This document shows, piece by piece, positions 54,424 through 63,900 of a stretch of DNA of 64,000 bases. Numbering within the stretch: the stretch's first letter is position 1; each line of letters begins with the position of its first letter. This DNA is from Gelidibacter gilvus. Lineage in GTDB: Bacteria > Bacteroidota > Bacteroidia > Flavobacteriales > Flavobacteriaceae. The DNA lies in the NCBI RefSeq assembly GCF_004115975.1, contig NZ_SDDZ01000001.1, forward strand, positions 558,001 through 622,000, read 5' to 3'. A program made the translations under genes and the position numbers. The notes beneath the pieces are model-generated. The model had not been told where the DNA came from. It did no database searches and worked only from the letters and a program-made list of their open reading frames with translations.

Positions 54424-55353
54424 TTATGTGATTAGTTGGTTAGTTTTTATTTTAGTCTTTCTGTTTTCAAAAGCAATAGTCCATTTGACATGGTAATGTT
54501 TATCTGGAGATAGGATTTGAAGGCCTATCTTATTATTGAAACTGTTATTTGCGCCCGTCATCGGCTCAATGGCAATAACATTTGGTGTGTCCGGCGTATA
54601 TAACTGTAAATAATTCTCCTTTGAGGTGGAACTTATTTCCAAGCGATATTCTGGCGTCAAAAACTCCACTTTATTGGATTCGAGAATATATCCATCATCT
54701 AATTTGACGTCTTTAAGTTGATATGGCATGTCCATATCAAAAGGGATTGTACCAGAAATGATCTGTTGCTCATCATGTAAAAACTGGGTCTTACTTTCAA
54801 AATTTAAATGGCTTTCCTCCAGATTTTTACTCACAAAATAAGGATGCCATCCAAGAACAAATGGGAACGGCTTTGTATCCAAATTGATGATTTCTGTGGC
54901 TAAGCTAAACTCATCTCGAGTCAATTTATAAATCAATTGGATCTGAAACTGAAAGGGGAAACCCTTATTTGTGCCGTTATGAGTGAATTGTAATGTAATC
55001 TCTCCCGCATCTGAAGTTAGTTCTTGGTCAACGAGATCAAACATTTTATCATACACCATCCCATGAAGCGCATTGTTTTTATCGATTTCGTTGCAGTTTA
55101 GAATATAGTCAGTGCCGTCAAATGTATATTTCCCATCCTTAATTCTATTCGCAAACGGAAACAGGATAGACGATGCGTAACTTTTCCCGTAAGTAGATGG
55201 ATGGAAATCGGCAAGCACCTTAATCCCATCAAATTCCAGCCCACTCAATCTCCCACCTTGATTAAGACAAAGCGTAGCTTTTGAGGCGTTCTGGGAATTG
55301 CCAATTTCTATAAATTGCAATCCATTTTCTGCTTTTTCAGTGAGTGTGTACAA
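54424..55353 (-). CDS. galM: aldose 1-epimerase (galactose mutarotase-like)
   Basis: 309 residues, galactose mutarotase fold. It has F-A-N-R-I-K-D-G (substrate Arg), N-A-L-H-G-M-V-Y (catalytic His) and L-G-W-H-P-Y-F (second His). It interconverts alpha- and beta-galactose before galactokinase. The start is TTG at 55353, 4 nt after the regulator gene; no ATG fits better. Within the operon it follows the regulator. Confidence 0.88.
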   Translation of the reverse strand: MYTLTEKAENGLQFIEIGNSQNASKATLCLNQGGRLSGLEFDGIKVLADFHPSTYGKSYASSILFPFANRIKDGKYTFDGTDYILNCNEIDKNNALHGMVYDKMFDLVDQELTSDAGEITLQFTHNGTNKGFPFQFQIQLIYKLTRDEFSLATEIINLDTKPFPFVLGWHPYFVSKNLEESHLNFESKTQFLHDEQQIISGTIPFDMDMPYQLKDVKLDDGYILESNKVEFLTPEYRLEISSTSKENYLQLYTPDTPNVIAIEPMTGANNSFNNKIGLQILSPDKHYHVKWTIAFENRKTKIKTNQLIT

Positions 55354-55357
55354 GCGC

Positions 55358-56356
55358 TTATATCGATTTTCTAATAATTAAACGGTTCGGGTTTTCTACT
55401 TGGGCAAACTCCTTGTTTAAAATCATTTGCGCCAATCGTTGTCCCATGAGATTGAAATCGGTGGAGATGGTGGTGATGCCTCCTTCAACAATTTCCTTCA
55501 ATAAGGTATCATTATAAGAAATCAGTCCAATGTCCTTAGCAATGGATAGACCTTGTTCTTTAATACGTTTGATAATACGTATTAAATTTTTATCGTCCAA
55601 GACGATGTAAAGTTCCCCCCGCGTCAATTCTCTATTGGTAAAGTTATCAATTACGTCATAATCTAGGGCGTGATGCTCGCAAAATAATTTAAATCCGCTT
55701 AAAATTCCTTCAGGTTGCCGCGCTGCAGGATATAACAAAACCATTTTTTTATAGGTTTTTATTTGCCTTAGTGCCGTTTCAAGGCCTTGATAAATGTCTT
55801 TCTTAAAATTTTGAAATATGGACGGGTACTCTTTTAGGTCTGGATTTGTTTGGTCTAAAATATAAACTTTTTCCTTTGGCAATCTCTCGATGATTTGTGA
55901 TGTGTCCTTAAGATTGGCCGGCATGATCACATAGGTAGTATAATCGCCTACATTGTCATTGATCAGCTTGCTGAACATCTCAGGATTAAAATGATGAAAG
56001 AAAATATCGACCTGGATGTTTTCACCTAAATTGGACAGAAATGAATTATACAAATCCTCTTTAAAGGAATTGAACTCATCAAATAATAAAAATATCTTTT
56101 GATTAACCTCCACATCTTCACTGTTGACATAATAGCCTTTTCCAACGATGGAATGGATGATACCACGTGTCTTCAACTCATTGAACGCCGTAAGTACGGT
56201 ATCTCTTGAAAGTGAATTTTGATTCTTGATGTGGTTTAGGGAAGGGAGCCGATCTCCTTTTTTCAGAGTACCGTCAAGAATTGCCGCCTCAATAGAAGCA
56301 ACGATTTGTTTGTACTTGGGAATTCCAGATTTTTCTTTGACCGCAACAATTCTCAT
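55358..56356 (-). CDS. GntR-type regulator with LacI-like sugar-binding domain (AraR-like)
   Basis: 332 residues. An N-terminal GntR winged helix (P-K-Y-K-Q-I-V-A-S-I-E-A-A-I at 14-27, then L-S-R-D-T-V-L-T-A-F-N-E-L) is followed by a periplasmic-binding-like LacI effector domain (about 95-320). This resembles AraR and flavobacterial gal regulators. It is the first gene of the gal operon and would sense galactose or a galactoside. Its promoter TAAATTTG box lies 5 nt before the ATG, so its mRNA could be leaderless. A direct repeat (ACTGGT x 2) covers the -33 box. Confidence 0.88.
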   Translation of the reverse strand: MRIVAVKEKSGIPKYKQIVASIEAAILDGTLKKGDRLPSLNHIKNQNSLSRDTVLTAFNELKTRGIIHSIVGKGYYVNSEDVEVNQKIFLLFDEFNSFKEDLYNSFLSNLGENIQVDIFFHHFNPEMFSKLINDNVGDYTTYVIMPANLKDTSQIIERLPKEKVYILDQTNPDLKEYPSIFQNFKKDIYQGLETALRQIKTYKKMVLLYPAARQPEGILSGFKLFCEHHALDYDVIDNFTNRELTRGELYIVLDDKNLIRIIKRIKEQGLSIAKDIGLISYNDTLLKEIVEGGITTISTDFNLMGQRLAQMILNKEFAQVENPNRLIIRKSI

Positions 56357-56360
56357 ATAA

Positions 56361-56391
56361 CAAATTTATAAGAATTTATCACATAAACAAA
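56361..56391 (-). promoter_or_regulatory. promoter of the gal operon
   Basis: On minus TTTG (56388-56391) is followed after 19 nt by TAAATTTG (56361-56368), an exact match to the Bacteroidetes consensus. The regulator ATG begins 5 nt downstream of the -7 box. Confidence 0.7.
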
Positions 56392-56406
56392 CTGGTGGGT
56401 ACTGGT
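56391..56406. promoter_or_regulatory. direct repeat ACTGGT, possible gal operator
   Basis: ACTGGT occurs at 56391 and 56401, one helical turn apart, overlapping the -33 box of the gal promoter. A regulator bound here would block the polymerase. Confidence 0.45.
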
Positions 56407-56632
56407 AGTTATTTTTTTTGGCAAACATTCTAAATGGAAACGAAATAATGCAATTCGATTATTTACTTTCGTTAGAATAATTTTTACATTTTTGAATTTC
56501 AATTACTTATATGGGTCAAGATTTATTCTAATCCAGCTTTTTTTTCTACGTACTTTTAAGAGATGCTACAGAAACTGAATTAAACTCACCAATTATATTT
56601 AAAAGAAAATTATAAATCCAAAATCGAGAATT

Positions 56633-57568
56633 ATGAAAATTTCACTCAAAGCTTTAGTGATCTGCATACTCATCTCTACAAGTTATGTAGTGCAAGCTCA
56701 GGACGACATCAACCTAGGTACTTCACAAAAATTTTACTTTCGAGTCAGCGCAGGTTATAGTTTTGAATCCGGTAAAACGGAATTCAATAATGCCGATCCA
56801 AATGGTCTTACAGGAATTATGCAATCTACCGATGTTACTGTTAATGCCGATGGCTCAGTGAATGTAAAAGCGCTCAACGGAACTGTGGGTGCCGGTGTTA
56901 AAGCCAATGCCACTATTGGATATATGTTCAACCCATATATTGGTGCCGAATTAGGTGTTAGCTATTTCCATGGCGATAAAACCTTAATCGGCCGATTAAG
57001 AAGTCCGCAGGTCGTCTCTGAGGAAAATACTTATTTAAGAGGTTTTGACGTGGCACCTGGAATTGTTCTAACCCCCAATTTTAAAACAATAAATCCCTAT
57101 GCACGTATGGGATTGATTGTTCCCATTGCCGGAGAGTTAAATATTGAAACCAGGGCCAAACAAGCTAATGCAGGCGGGCCAGGCACGGATATTATGGTAG
57201 AAGCCAAAAGTGAAGTAAAAGCAAGTTTCAGTGTAGGATATTTTGGAGCCATGGGCCTTAACTATCCTGTTAATGATAACTTGAGCATTTTTGCCGAAGT
57301 TGAAATCAAGAATTTGAGCATAAAAAGTAAATCGGCTGAAATTACCGAATATGCTACCACAGCCATTTCTAATGGACAATCGCAGTTAGTGCCAGGAAAG
57401 CAATTGTCCGATCTTCCCATTTACGAAAAGCAATTTGAGTTTACAGACGATTTTGCCCAAAGTAGCACAACCGTTCCAAACCAAAACGAGCCACGAAAAA
57501 TTCCCACACAATTTGTGAATGCCAGTGGCACAGGTATTAATTTTGGTATCAGGTTTACAATTAATTAA
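56633..57568 (+). CDS. outer-membrane beta-barrel protein
   Basis: 311 residues. A signal peptide (to about residue 22, V-V-Q-A-Q) is followed by an amphipathic barrel with alternating segments such as F-Y-F-R-V-S-A-G-Y-S-F and I-G-A-E-L-G-V-S-Y-F-H. It ends G-T-G-I-N-F-G-I-R-F-T-I-N. The barrel family is OmpA-like/outer membrane beta-barrel. Function unknown. It is followed 5 nt later by a DUF2147 gene on the same strand, so the two are co-transcribed. Confidence 0.8.
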   Translation: MKISLKALVICILISTSYVVQAQDDINLGTSQKFYFRVSAGYSFESGKTEFNNADPNGLTGIMQSTDVTVNADGSVNVKALNGTVGAGVKANATIGYMFNPYIGAELGVSYFHGDKTLIGRLRSPQVVSEENTYLRGFDVAPGIVLTPNFKTINPYARMGLIVPIAGELNIETRAKQANAGGPGTDIMVEAKSEVKASFSVGYFGAMGLNYPVNDNLSIFAEVEIKNLSIKSKSAEITEYATTAISNGQSQLVPGKQLSDLPIYEKQFEFTDDFAQSSTTVPNQNEPRKIPTQFVNASGTGINFGIRFTIN

Positions 57569-57573
57569 AAGGT

Positions 57574-58020
57574 ATGGGAACGATCAAAAAATATCTATTA
57601 GGTCTCGGTTTTGTACTGTTTAGTGTTTCAGCAAGTCAGGCACAAACTATTGTTGGGCAATGGAAAACGATTGATGATGAAACAGGTCAGGCAAAATCCA
57701 TTGTTGAACTTTATAAGGACAACGGAAAATTATACGGAAAGATTATCAAATTGTTAATACCAGAAGACCAAGGCAAATTGTGCGTAAAATGTACAGGCAA
57801 AGACTACAACCAACCTATTGAAGGTTTAGTCATTGCCAAAGAATTGACTAAAGATAAGGACGACAATACCTGCGAAGGAGGCACTATTTTTGATCCCGAA
57901 AAAGGAAAGGAATACAAATGCAAAATGTGGATTGACCAAGCGGAACCCAACACGTTAAACGTACGCGGCTACGTGGCATTTTTCTACAGAACCCAAAAAT
58001 GGTATCGGGTTACGAATTGA
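57574..58020 (+). CDS. DUF2147 secreted protein
   Basis: 148 residues. Signal peptide to about residue 24 (S-Q-A-Q-T), then the DUF2147 pattern V-G-Q-W-K-T-I-D-D-E-T-G-Q-A-K-S, with D-N-G-K-L-Y-G-K-I and two Cys in C-V-K-C-T-G. The C-terminal R-G-Y-V-A-F-F-Y-R-T-Q-K-W-Y-R is typical. Family role unknown, thought to be a small beta-barrel in the envelope. Confidence 0.85.
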   Translation: MGTIKKYLLGLGFVLFSVSASQAQTIVGQWKTIDDETGQAKSIVELYKDNGKLYGKIIKLLIPEDQGKLCVKCTGKDYNQPIEGLVIAKELTKDKDDNTCEGGTIFDPEKGKEYKCKMWIDQAEPNTLNVRGYVAFFYRTQKWYRVTN

Positions 58021-58041
58021 AATATGATGAGATAGCACGAC

Positions 58042-58073
58042 AAAAGGCATTTTAAATTTAGAAAATGCCTTTT
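58042..58073. terminator. bidirectional terminator
   Basis: AAAAGGCATTTT and AAAATGCCTTTT make a 12-bp stem with an 8-nt loop, between the convergent DUF2147 and exonuclease genes. T-runs follow on both strands. Confidence 0.85.
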
Positions 58074-58082
58074 TTAATATAT

Positions 58083-59468
58083 TTAATGGGATTGAATTTC
58101 TAAAGTTTCAATACCTGAAGACTGCAACAGCAATTTCCTCAAAATCCCTTGGACTTCCGTCGTTTCTTTCTGCGGAATTAGGAAGGAATCCAGATCCTCG
58201 GTATTTACAATCTGTTCTGATTTCTCAACAAATCCATACCCAAGATACAGTCCGTTTTTGATCAGCACAAAAGCTTCTTCTTCCAGATGGCGGCCTTTTT
58301 CCTTTAAAACCATATTCTGATTGGAATTGGCCATATAATCAATTGCCAAACTTACGCGTTCATTATAAGCCACCACCGATTCTTCTTCTCTACAGACGCC
58401 TTTGCAAGTGGTCAATTTGTAATGTGAGCAAGTCCAGACATTTTCTTGCAAATGGCAATATTTTGGGCATAGTTCAAATTGCTCGCATACGTGCTCCAAG
58501 TAAAGTCGGCAATCCCGAATGCTGTGAAAAATCTGTAACGGATATGGAGTAGCTTTCAGCGTATTGAATGCCAAGTGCTGCACGCCCTGTCGATCTTCAT
58601 AATTAAATACCGCAAATGGTTTTGGCACCCGTTTGGACGCTTGGTTGTATATTGGAAAATGATGTTTTATGGCGGCATCTTCCATCAATCGAGCCACGAG
58701 ATCGCTCCCTGATAGTTCAAAATCGATATGGGCGGTTTCCCTACAAAGGTTGAGTTCTTTTTCTTTTTTATCGTAGAAATGGCCTAAGACCCGTTTTTTA
58801 AGATTGATGGCCTTTCCTACATAAATGATCTTTCCCTTTTTATTTTTGAAATAATAAATACCTGGGCCATTGGGAATACCTTCAAAAATCGCACTTGGTA
58901 AATGTGAAGGCAGCGTCGCTTCTTTAGAACCTTTTTTCAAAAAGTCGGCAAAAACGGTATCCGAATTATTATGACCCAATAATTTTTCGAAAAGCGTCAC
59001 GGTTGCTTCGGCATCACCTCGTGCGCGATGTCTATCCACCAAAGTAATATTTAAGGAATTGCACAATTTCCCCAAACTATACGATCGGAATCCTGGGAAT
59101 AAGGTTCGGGATAAGCGCACCGTACATAATTTCCGCCGTCTGAAATCGCCGCCGATGGCTTTAAATTCATTACGGATCACGTTATAGTCAAAATTGACAT
59201 TATGTGCCACAAAGATGCTGTCTTCCGTAATGGAAAGAATGGCTTCTGAAATCTCTGCAAAGGTTGGCGCATCGGCAACCAACGCATTATCAATTCCCGT
59301 TAATGCGGTAATGTAATCTGGAATTAACGCTTGCGGATTGACGAGCGAGGTGAACTCTTCTAGAACTTTTTCACCATCATGTTTGAAAATTGAAATTTCA
59401 GTAATCTTGTTGCCACGCCCAGTGGTTTCCACATCAATAATGGTATATGTTGTTTTGGGTTTTGCCAT
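58083..59468 (-). CDS. DnaQ-type exonuclease fused to a GIY-YIG nuclease (UvrC-like)
   Basis: 461 residues from the ATG at 59468; upstream codons in the same frame overlap the regulator gene. The N-terminal DEDD exonuclease has I-I-D-V-E-T-T-G (Asp-Glu), H-N-V-N-F-D-Y and H-R-A-R-G-D-A (HxAxxD). The second part is a GIY-YIG domain (G-P-G-I-Y-Y-F, then I-I-Y-V-G-K-A-I-N-L-K-K-R-V). A C-terminal region has C-x-x-Y-C-H and C-K-G-V-C-R-E-E-E, resembling UvrC Cys. The domain set is that of the Cho/UvrC-like DNA repair fusion. It overlaps the regulator by 1 nt. Confidence 0.9.
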   Translation of the reverse strand: MAKPKTTYTIIDVETTGRGNKITEISIFKHDGEKVLEEFTSLVNPQALIPDYITALTGIDNALVADAPTFAEISEAILSITEDSIFVAHNVNFDYNVIRNEFKAIGGDFRRRKLCTVRLSRTLFPGFRSYSLGKLCNSLNITLVDRHRARGDAEATVTLFEKLLGHNNSDTVFADFLKKGSKEATLPSHLPSAIFEGIPNGPGIYYFKNKKGKIIYVGKAINLKKRVLGHFYDKKEKELNLCRETAHIDFELSGSDLVARLMEDAAIKHHFPIYNQASKRVPKPFAVFNYEDRQGVQHLAFNTLKATPYPLQIFHSIRDCRLYLEHVCEQFELCPKYCHLQENVWTCSHYKLTTCKGVCREEESVVAYNERVSLAIDYMANSNQNMVLKEKGRHLEEEAFVLIKNGLYLGYGFVEKSEQIVNTEDLDSFLIPQKETTEVQGILRKLLLQSSGIETLEIQSH

Positions 59469-60238
59469 TATGCCATTTTTTGAACTGCTTCCAATTCCAC
59501 TTTCAACTCTTGGAACATCGCCATAATACTGCTCATTTTTAGTTCTTTTTCGTCGTATTCCTGAGTGTTGATACAGCAGGTGAATTCCCAAAGCTCCAAT
59601 ACATTCTCAATAGGAACCTCATAAGGCTGATACACTTTATTGTCGCTGCTCAACAACAAAACTTTCTTGTCCTCTATCAAATTATAGACACGTTTATAAA
59701 CAAGGCCATCATCTTTGGTCAATACAACATAGGTACGTCCATTTTTCACATCTTGAATATCTTCCACAAACTTCGCAACCACAAACGAGCCATCTTTTAC
59801 AGGCAACATGGAATCGCCTTTGATAGGAAAAGCACGATGGGTTCCGGTAGGAAGAAAGGGCAATTTGATTTTCTGCAACTGCTCAATATATTCGGGATCA
59901 TCATATCCAGACAAATACCCTGCCGATGCTTTTGCCGGAATAATCTCAATGAGGTCTTCATTGTCTTCATTGACCGTTATAGGAAAGAGCACACGCTTGC
60001 TACCAATGTCAATAAAGGACGTGTCCTTGGCTTTGCGCAAATCATTTCTGACCAAAATATCAATGGGGATTTTAAAGTAATTGGACAGATCAATCAGTCG
60101 GTCAATGGGCGGCTCAGAGCGTCCTTCTTCATAAGACCCTACGATGGATCGCGACCAGCCCAACTCATCTGCAAAACGCTCTTGCGAGAGTTCTTTTAAA
60201 GAACGTAGGTGTTTGATATTTGCTTGGATATGTTTCAT
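59468..60238 (-). CDS. XRE/S24 self-cleaving regulator (LexA-like)
   Basis: 256 residues. N-terminal HTH XRE (residues about 6-62, with L-S-Q-E-R-F-A-D-E-L-G-W-S-R-S). The C-terminal S24 peptidase has the Ala106-Gly107 cleavage site (K-A-S-A-G-Y), Ser143 in I-K-G-D-S-M and Lys182 in V-Y-K-R-V. The spacing is close to LexA. RecA-stimulated self-cleavage would turn off its repression. The next gene in its operon is a repair nuclease, and a DnaE-type polymerase lies across the divergent region. Confidence 0.9.
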   Translation of the reverse strand: MKHIQANIKHLRSLKELSQERFADELGWSRSIVGSYEEGRSEPPIDRLIDLSNYFKIPIDILVRNDLRKAKDTSFIDIGSKRVLFPITVNEDNEDLIEIIPAKASAGYLSGYDDPEYIEQLQKIKLPFLPTGTHRAFPIKGDSMLPVKDGSFVVAKFVEDIQDVKNGRTYVVLTKDDGLVYKRVYNLIEDKKVLLLSSDNKVYQPYEVPIENVLELWEFTCCINTQEYDEKELKMSSIMAMFQELKVELEAVQKMA

Positions 60239-60275
60239 TTTCTGATTTCTTGTTTTGCACTTATTTCTGCCACGA

Positions 60276-60315
60276 ACCTGCCCGACTGCTTAAGCGGGTA
60301 TACGAATATTATCAT
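60276..60315. repeat. dispersed repeat, copy 2
   Basis: ACCTGCCCG, a short loop, AGCGGGT and TACGAATA. It matches copy 1 at 34238 in the core. It lies upstream of the S24 regulator start. Confidence 0.55.
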
Positions 60316-60439
60316 ATCATGTATTACTAAAGTTTGCTTTTTTATTTTATTAAAAGACTTTTAAACTATTTTCAATCTTGTCTGTATGTCTCAAGCTTTA
60401 TCGGAGTCAGGAACTTAACAATTTAATTTTTTCCAACTT

Positions 60440-60484
60440 CTAGCTGAGATCCTCAACCGCTTTAGAGTGCCAACTTATTATCAT
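60440..60484 (-). pseudogene. N-terminal remnant of a RelE/ParE-type toxin
   Basis: The ATG at 60484, inside the last codons of the antitoxin gene, opens M-I-I-S-W-H-S-K-A-V-E-D-L-S and then stops with TAG. That is the start pattern of RelE/ParE toxins (W-S-K-x-A-x-x-D-L). Nothing like the rest of the toxin follows in any frame. The overlap with the antitoxin is the normal arrangement of such pairs. Confidence 0.55.
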
Positions 60485-60722
60485 CTGCAACACGTCTTAA
60501 AACCTCATCGGTAGTATATAATTTGGCTGTCTGCCCATCAATCTCTTTGTTGATAGCATCCAAATCTTTAATATAATCACTCCCGGTAATGGGATTACCT
60601 TCCGCATCATAAGAAAAGACATTTTCTTTGTCTAACAGATTTTTTATTTTTTGCAATAATTCCTTATCGGAAATACTCAAAATACGCTGTGCTACATTGA
60701 TTTTCAAAGCTTCTGTTTTCAT
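60462..60722 (-). CDS. antitoxin-like small protein
   Basis: 86 residues from the ATG at 60722. It starts M-K-T-E-A-L-K-I-N-V-A-Q-R-I-L-S-I and has the pattern S-Y-D-A-E-G-N-P-I-T (residues about 41-50), as in flavobacterial antitoxins of the RelB/ParD-partner type. The C-terminal tail overlaps the start of the broken toxin. Without a partner it may be decaying, or it may still regulate its own promoter. Confidence 0.65.
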   Translation of the reverse strand: MKTEALKINVAQRILSISDKELLQKIKNLLDKENVFSYDAEGNPITGSDYIKDLDAINKEIDGQTAKLYTTDEVLRRVADDNKLAL

Positions 60723-60812
60723 AATTACCAAATTAAATTATTTTTCAGATAAAAACATCTGTTTTTCATTCTTATTATTTCTCTAAAACTCCACCATATT
60801 ATTCAAATCCTA

Positions 60813-60854
60813 CCTGCCCGTCCGCTTGCCCGAAACTTTTGTAGAGGCGGGTAG
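60813..60854. repeat. dispersed repeat, copy 3 (diverged)
   Basis: ACCTGCCCG at its left and GCGGGTAG at its right form hairpin arms with a longer loop than copies 1 and 2. It lies between the antitoxin and the polymerase gene. Confidence 0.45.
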
Positions 60855-60958
60855 CATTTACGGAGGCGGAAATCCTGATTCTACGACTTACTACAAATGT
60901 AAGCAATCAATACTACATATAATAGCTAACTTTGAAAAATATCAATAAATAAGAAAAA

Positions 60959-63900
60959 ATGTACCTCAACTGCCACACTTACTACAGCCTTCGCTACGGC
61001 ACGATTAAGCCCGAGCAGTTGCTTGCCATTGCTTCAGAAAATGGCTTGCAGACCTTAGCATTGACAGATATCAACAGCACATCCGCCTGTCTGGATTTTG
61101 TGAGATTATCCTCAAAATATAAGATCAAATCGGTTTTGGGCATTGATTTTAGGAATGGTGTCCAACAGCAATTTATCCTTATTGCCAAAAACAACAATGG
61201 GTTTAAGAACATCAACGATTACCTCTCCAAATTCTTGCACGACTCTGAATTGGAAATCCCTGAAATTGCTCCCCAATTGGAAGATGTCTTTGTAATCTAC
61301 CCGTACATCCATAAAAAAACATACCAACTTAGGGAGCACGAATTCTTGGGCATCAAACCCAAGGATTTGAACCATCTCAAATTCTCCAAATGGAATACCC
61401 TACGGAACAAATTGGTCGTCTTAAAAACCGTGTCATTTCAGAATAAAAAGGATTTCAACACCCACCGTTTATTACGAGCGATTGACAACAATACTTTGTT
61501 AAGCAAACTCGCTAAAAGTGAGCAGGGACAAGAAACGGACAGAATGTTGCCGTATCAGGAATTATGCGATACTTATAATGAGTTTCCCGAACTTTTAAAG
61601 AACACAGCGTCCATTCTTGAAAAATGCCAGATCGATTTTGACTTTTCACATGAAAATCCCAACAACCAACGTTGCTACACCCATAATGAAGCATTGGATT
61701 TTAGATTACTTAAAAAGCTGACCTATGATGGAATTCACTACCGGTATAAAAACCCTGGAGAGCGTATTTTCAAACGTATCGAAAAAGAACTGTCCATCAT
61801 TGAACAAAAAGGGTTCGTATCCTATTTTTTGATCAATTGGAAAATTTTAAAATACGCCCGCAGCAAGAATTATTTCTACGTAGGCCGTGGCAGTGGTGCC
61901 AATAGTATTGTGGCTTATTTGCTTCGGATAACCGATGTGGATCCGGTGGAACTCGATCTCTATTTTGAGCGATTTATTAACGTTTTCAGACAGAATCCAC
62001 CCGATTTTGACCTTGATTTCTCATGGAAAGACAGAGATGATATCACCGATTTTATTTTCAACCGATTTAAAAATACCGCTTTGATTGCCGTGTACAACAC
62101 CTTTAAGTTTAAAGCTTCCGTGCGGGAATTGGGGAAAGTGTTTGGTTTGCCAAAATCGGAAATGGACATGCTCACCAGAGGGAAATACCATATTAATCAA
62201 TTGGACAACCTCTCGCAACTCGTTATTAAATACAGTACGTATATTCAAGGTTTTCCTAATTATTTAGGCATTCATGCCGGTGGTATTATTATTTCGGAAA
62301 AACCCATTCATTACTATGGCGCTACTTTTATGCCGCCAAAAGGTTACGCTACCACTCAATTTGATATGGTCGTGGCGGAAGATATCGGTCTGTACAAATT
62401 TGACATTTTAAGCCAGCGCGGCCTTGGTAAAATCAAGGAAGCCACAGAGATTGTTGCCTATAACCATCCCGAAAAACCACCAATCGACATCCATAATATC
62501 CAACGGTTCAAACAAGATGCACGCATCAAATATTTACTTAAAAACGCTAAAGCCATCGGCTGTTTTTATGTAGAATCACCAGCCATGCGCATGTTGATGC
62601 GCAAATTGCAAGTGGATAGTTATTTGGGCTTGGTGGCGGCAAGTTCCGTAATTCGTCCTGGCGTTGCCAAAAGTGGCATGATGCGGGAATATATTCTGCG
62701 GCATCGCGATCCAGATCGCCGAAAGGATGCACCCAAAGTCTTGCTCGATCTCATGCCAGAAACCTTTGGCGTGATGGTCTATCAAGAAGACGTTATAAAA
62801 GTAGCACACTATTTTGGCGGCCTCACGCTTGGAGAAGCAGATATGTTGCGTCGTGGCATGTCCGGAAAATTCCGATCGCGTGATGAGTTCATGAAAGTGA
62901 AACAACAATTTTTTGACAATTGTAAAAAATCAGGAAAACCCGATGATTTGGTTGAAGATATTTGGCGACAGATTGAAAGTTTTGCCGGGTATGCGTTTGC
63001 AAAAGGCCATTCGGCGTCCTACGCGGTGGAAAGTTACCAAAGTTTGTTTTTGAAAGCCTATTTTCCACTGGAATATATGGTGGCAACCATTAATAATTTT
63101 GGCGGATTTTACAGCACAGAACTCTATGTCCATGAAGCGCGAATGGATGGTGGCATCATAGAAGCACCATGCATCAACACGAGTTTTACGCAAACCGTCA
63201 TTCATGGCAAAACCATTTACCTCGGATTTATGTTCCTGCAATCCTTGGAATCTAAAACCATCAAACGCATCGTGAAAGAACGCCAGACACATGGAGATTT
63301 TTCAAGTTTGGATGACTTTATTGAACGGATTCCGATCTCCATAGAACAGATTTCAATTTTGATAAAAATCAATGCCTTCCGATTTACAGGAAACAACAAA
63401 CGCGAACTGCTCTGGGAAGCGCATTTGAAAATCAGTAAACACGTGGCGCAAGAACAGGTTGTCACACTTTTTAAAACTGAACGTATCCATTATAAAACGC
63501 CCGAATTGCCGAGTACAGCCTTAGAAAATGCTTTTGACGAAATTGAGTTGTTGGGATTTCCACTTTGCAATCCGTTTCATCTCTTGGAAAAACGTTCTGT
63601 AAATCCATTGCGAGCAAAAGATTTGCAATCCTTGGAAGGAAAGACGGTCACCATTGAAGGTTACCTCATCACCGCCAAAAACACCAAGACGACCAGCGGT
63701 AAAATCATGCATTTTGGAAATTTTTTAGATCGTGATGGCGATTTTGTAGACACCGTTCATTTTCCACCGGTGGCAGCGAGATTTCCATTTAGAGGTAAAG
63801 GTATTTACAGCATTACGGGCAAAGTGATGATTGAATTCGACTGCGTAACTATTGAAGTGAGCAGCATGGAGCACTTGGCGGTAATTGAAGATCCGAGGTA

